In this document: positions 62,295 to 64,000 of the stretch, piece by piece
Position numbering within the stretch: position 1 is the stretch's first letter
Layout of the letters: every line of letters starts with the position of its first letter
DNA from: Porphyromonadaceae bacterium UBA7555
Lineage (GTDB): Bacteria; Bacteroidota; Bacteroidia; Bacteroidales; Muribaculaceae
Assembly (NCBI GenBank): GCA_002478045.1
Contig: DLLT01000008.1
Coordinates: 15,907 to 79,906 of the forward strand
DNA: 64,000 nt
Reading direction: 5' to 3'
Notes under the pieces: generated by a model
The model's input: only the letters and a program-made list of their open reading frames with translations
What the model was told of the DNA's origin: nothing
The model's database searches: none
Translations under genes and position numbers: made by a program

Positions 62295-63308
62295 TTATTG
62301 TTGTTTCAGCCCTATGGCTTGGTTGCAGGTGATGATGATGGTTTTGTAGATGTCTTCGGGGAAGCATCCGCGCGAGAGGTCGTTGACCGGGGCGGCGAGG
62401 CCTTGGAGGATTGGTCCTACGGCTTGTACTCCGCCGAGACGTTGGACGAGTTTGTAGCAGATGTTGCCGACGCTCAGGTTGGGGAATACCAGGACATTGG
62501 CGCGCCCGCTCAGGGGCGAGCCGGGGGCTTTGGAGGCGGCCACGCCGGGGACGATGGCTGCATCGGCTTGCAGTTCGCCATCGATCATCAGCTCGGGCGC
62601 CATCTTATGTGCCAAGGCTGTGGCTTGGATTACTTTGTCGGCTGCGGGGTCGTGGGCGCTGCCTTTGGTGGAGAAGGATAACATTGCCACGCGTGGAGTG
62701 ATGCCGGCTACATCGCGTGCGGTGGCAGCGGTGCTGACGGCTATATCGGCCAGTTGTTCGGCGTCCGGTTCGGGCACTACGGCGCAGTCTGCAAACACCA
62801 TGATGCCGTCTGTGCCGAAAGGCGAGCCCTCGGGCAGCAGCATTAAGAATGCGCCGGAAACGACTTTGATGCCCTTGCGTGTCTTGATGACTTGGAAGGC
62901 GGCACGCAGCACGTTGGCAGTGGTGTTCATGGCTCCGGCCACTTGTCCATCGGCATCGCCGGCTTTCACCATTAGGCAGCCGAGGTACAGCGGATTGGCT
63001 GTTGTCAGGCGGGATTCCTCTTCGGTCATACCTTTGGAACGACGCAACTCCAGTAGTAGGGGCGCGTAGCGGTCAATGACGGCTTCATCGGCGGGATTGA
63101 CGATGGTTGCACGCGAAATTTCGGGGAGGTTCATCTCGGTAGCCATACGGTGTATCTCGACCGGGTCGCCGATAAGGAAGATGTCAGCCAAGGCATCGGC
63201 GATGATGCGGTTGGCGGCATTGAGAGTGCGTGGTTCGGTGCCCTCGGGAAGCACTATGCGCTGGCGGTGTGTGCGAGCGTTGCTTGTGAGTTTTTCAAAC
63301 AGTGTCAT
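62295..63308 (-). CDS. pta: phosphate acetyltransferase
   Basis: A 337-residue Pta catalytic domain that turns acetyl-CoA and phosphate into acetyl phosphate, the substrate of AckA. Motifs: RIVLPEGTEPRTLNAA near 18, LYLGCLMVKAGDADGQVAGA near 110, DGELQADAAI near 235, VFPNLSVGNICYKLVQRLGG near 285. It lacks the N-terminal regulatory domains of the long enterobacterial Pta. ATG 63308 is chosen over the longer frame because the -7 element lies upstream of it. Confidence 0.97.
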   Translation of the reverse strand: MTLFEKLTSNARTHRQRIVLPEGTEPRTLNAANRIIADALADIFLIGDPVEIHRMATEMNLPEISRATIVNPADEAVIDRYAPLLLELRRSKGMTEEESRLTTANPLYLGCLMVKAGDADGQVAGAMNTTANVLRAAFQVIKTRKGIKVVSGAFLMLLPEGSPFGTDGIMVFADCAVVPEPDAEQLADIAVSTAATARDVAGITPRVAMLSFSTKGSAHDPAADKVIQATALAHKMAPELMIDGELQADAAIVPGVAASKAPGSPLSGRANVLVFPNLSVGNICYKLVQRLGGVQAVGPILQGLAAPVNDLSRGCFPEDIYKTIIITCNQAIGLKQQ

Positions 63309-63360
63309 GATGACGTATGTATGTTTTGGTTTGTACGGATTTGCTTTTGCTTTTATGTCG

Positions 63361-63368
63361 CAAAGGTA
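63361..63368 (-). promoter_or_regulatory. -7 element for pta-ackA
   Basis: Minus-strand TACCTTTG (63368-63361), a full consensus match 53 bases before the pta ATG. No clear TTTG is found 19-21 bases upstream. Confidence 0.5.
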
Positions 63369-63423
63369 CGAATTTTCTTTCGTATAGTGTCTATTGAGGA
63401 TGTAGTGTCCTGTCATAAGCAGC

Positions 63424-63457
63424 ACACCTCTGCCGCAGACCATCGCGGCAGAGGTGT
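63424..63457 (-). terminator. hairpin between the BspA-like gene and pta
   Basis: Perfect 13-bp arms ACACCTCTGCCGC (63424-63436) and GCGGCAGAGGTGT (63445-63457) with an 8-base loop. It lies 71 bases after the stop of the BspA-like gene. The minus side lacks a long T tract. Confidence 0.6.
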
Positions 63458-63528
63458 ATTGTTTGTGTCAGGCTTAGATGGCACTGCCCTATGTCCAGGT
63501 GTTATACGCAGTTTTTCGTAAGGCCTGT

Positions 63529-64000
63529 TCAGCGAAGCACCTTGGTACAGCAGCGAGTGCCGTCGCTGTAGATATCCGTGCGGATGGTGATGCCGCGTTC
63601 GGCCGGTGCTTCAAGGCGTCTGCCGTAGAGGTCGTGATATTCGGTTGCAACGACTTGTGCATCATCCGCCGTCACGTCATTCACGCCGTCCTTGATGGGC
63701 AAGATATTCTTGAAGTTTTTCCATTCCGGAGCGGCCTTGTATGCCTCGATAGCCTCTTCGGGCACGTACAGCGTGGCGCGGTCGTACATGTCGTAGCCGT
63801 GATAGAGCCCGAAGGCACCGCCACTTGTCTTCGGCGGAACGGTGTATCGCAAGTAATCTTTTTTATTGACGGAGAATTCGGGCAGATAGCCGAGCCAAGA
63901 TACGGAGATGCGCCATTGATTTTGGACTTTGTAATTTTGAGGCTCTCCAATTCGCGTGCATCTATTGCGAGCATACCTAGTTGTACCGAGCCGGGTATTG
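63529..64000 (-). pseudogene. C-terminal end of a BspA-like leucine-rich repeat protein, frameshifted
   Basis: The gene enters from the right edge. From 63998 the minus strand reads PGSVQLGMLAIDARELESLKI and on to SIKKITCDTP, the end of an LRR_5 repeat, in one frame. Near 63840 the reading passes to another frame, VPPKTSGGAFG and then ATLYVPEEAIEAYKAAPEW, which is the usual continuation in BspA proteins. One missing base near 63845 would join them. The tail DLYGRRLEAPAERG looks like the last strand of a Bacteroidetes C-terminal sorting or Ig-like domain. BspA proteins are surface adhesins. A sequencing error cannot be excluded. Confidence 0.6.

Noticed and set aside
1..64000. tRNA, rRNA and CRISPR features
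   Set aside because: No cloverleaf with a TTCRA loop, no rRNA sequence and no regularly spaced repeat array was found by eye. A tRNA covariance search would settle it.

Overview
The window is chromosomal DNA of a member of the Bacteroidota, order Bacteroidales. The signs are a SusC/SusD pair with signal peptides, GldH and LptE lipoproteins, an ExbB-ExbD-TonB operon, type I asparaginase and succinyl-CoA:acetate CoA-transferase of the Bacteroides type, a BspA-like leucine-rich repeat tail, and many copies of the Bacteroidetes promoter (TTTG or TTG, 19-21 bases, then TAnnTTTG). The moderate GC content and gene set would fit a gut family such as Muribaculaceae, but the family is an inference. I found no rRNA, tRNA, CRISPR array, prophage or complete insertion sequence.

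Layout, 1-32 kb. The window opens with the 5' end of ftsX and miaB (minus). Divergent from these is a CoA-transferase gene. A small carbohydrate-uptake locus follows: susC, susD and a third surface lipoprotein, with no glycoside hydrolase beside it. Next come a Cof-type HAD phosphatase and a plus-strand envelope operon: acyltransferase, sigma-54 activator, lptE, a TPR-tailed protein, secG, a U32 peptidase family protein, a FtsB/DivIC-like protein and a small membrane protein. A glycogen operon (debranching enzyme, GT4 synthase-like enzyme, GH57 amylase) ends in an exported nitroreductase. Its 3' flank holds two short candidate transcription units: one with a 26-codon membrane peptide, one a small RNA of about 88 nt. 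After these are lpxH and sufT-like (minus), then dnaE, trxA and a slyD-type isomerase with a Cys/His-rich tail (plus), and a frameshifted winged-helix remnant.

Layout, 32-49.8 kb. A long, closely packed minus-strand cluster runs from a ZapB-like coiled coil and zapA through rny, ricT, gldH, a HAD phosphatase, an M24 peptidase, cca, queD and queE to a beta-propeller protein. It joins cell division, RNA decay, tRNA maturation and queuosine synthesis. Divergent to it are dgt and a TPM/zinc-ribbon membrane protein. Three glycosyltransferases, nadK and a short ACT-like protein follow on the minus strand.

Layout, 49.8-64 kb. pdxJ, exbB, exbD and tonB form a plus-strand operon, which probably energises TonB-dependent transporters such as the SusC here. 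metG and ansA follow. On the minus strand are a membrane acyltransferase, an OmpA-like protein, a probable outer-membrane barrel, a small membrane protein in an AT-rich stretch, the pta-ackA acetate pathway, and the frameshifted 3' end of a BspA-like gene cut by the window edge. The CoA-transferase at 2.1 kb and pta-ackA at 61-63 kb both belong to acetate/acetyl-CoA metabolism.

The most unusual items are the short candidate RNA units at 24.6-25.1 kb, two divergent promoters whose -7 elements form perfect inverted repeats, the cysteine-rich ends of the SlyD and RicT proteins, and the loss of the CBS domains from the protein between nadK and pdxJ.
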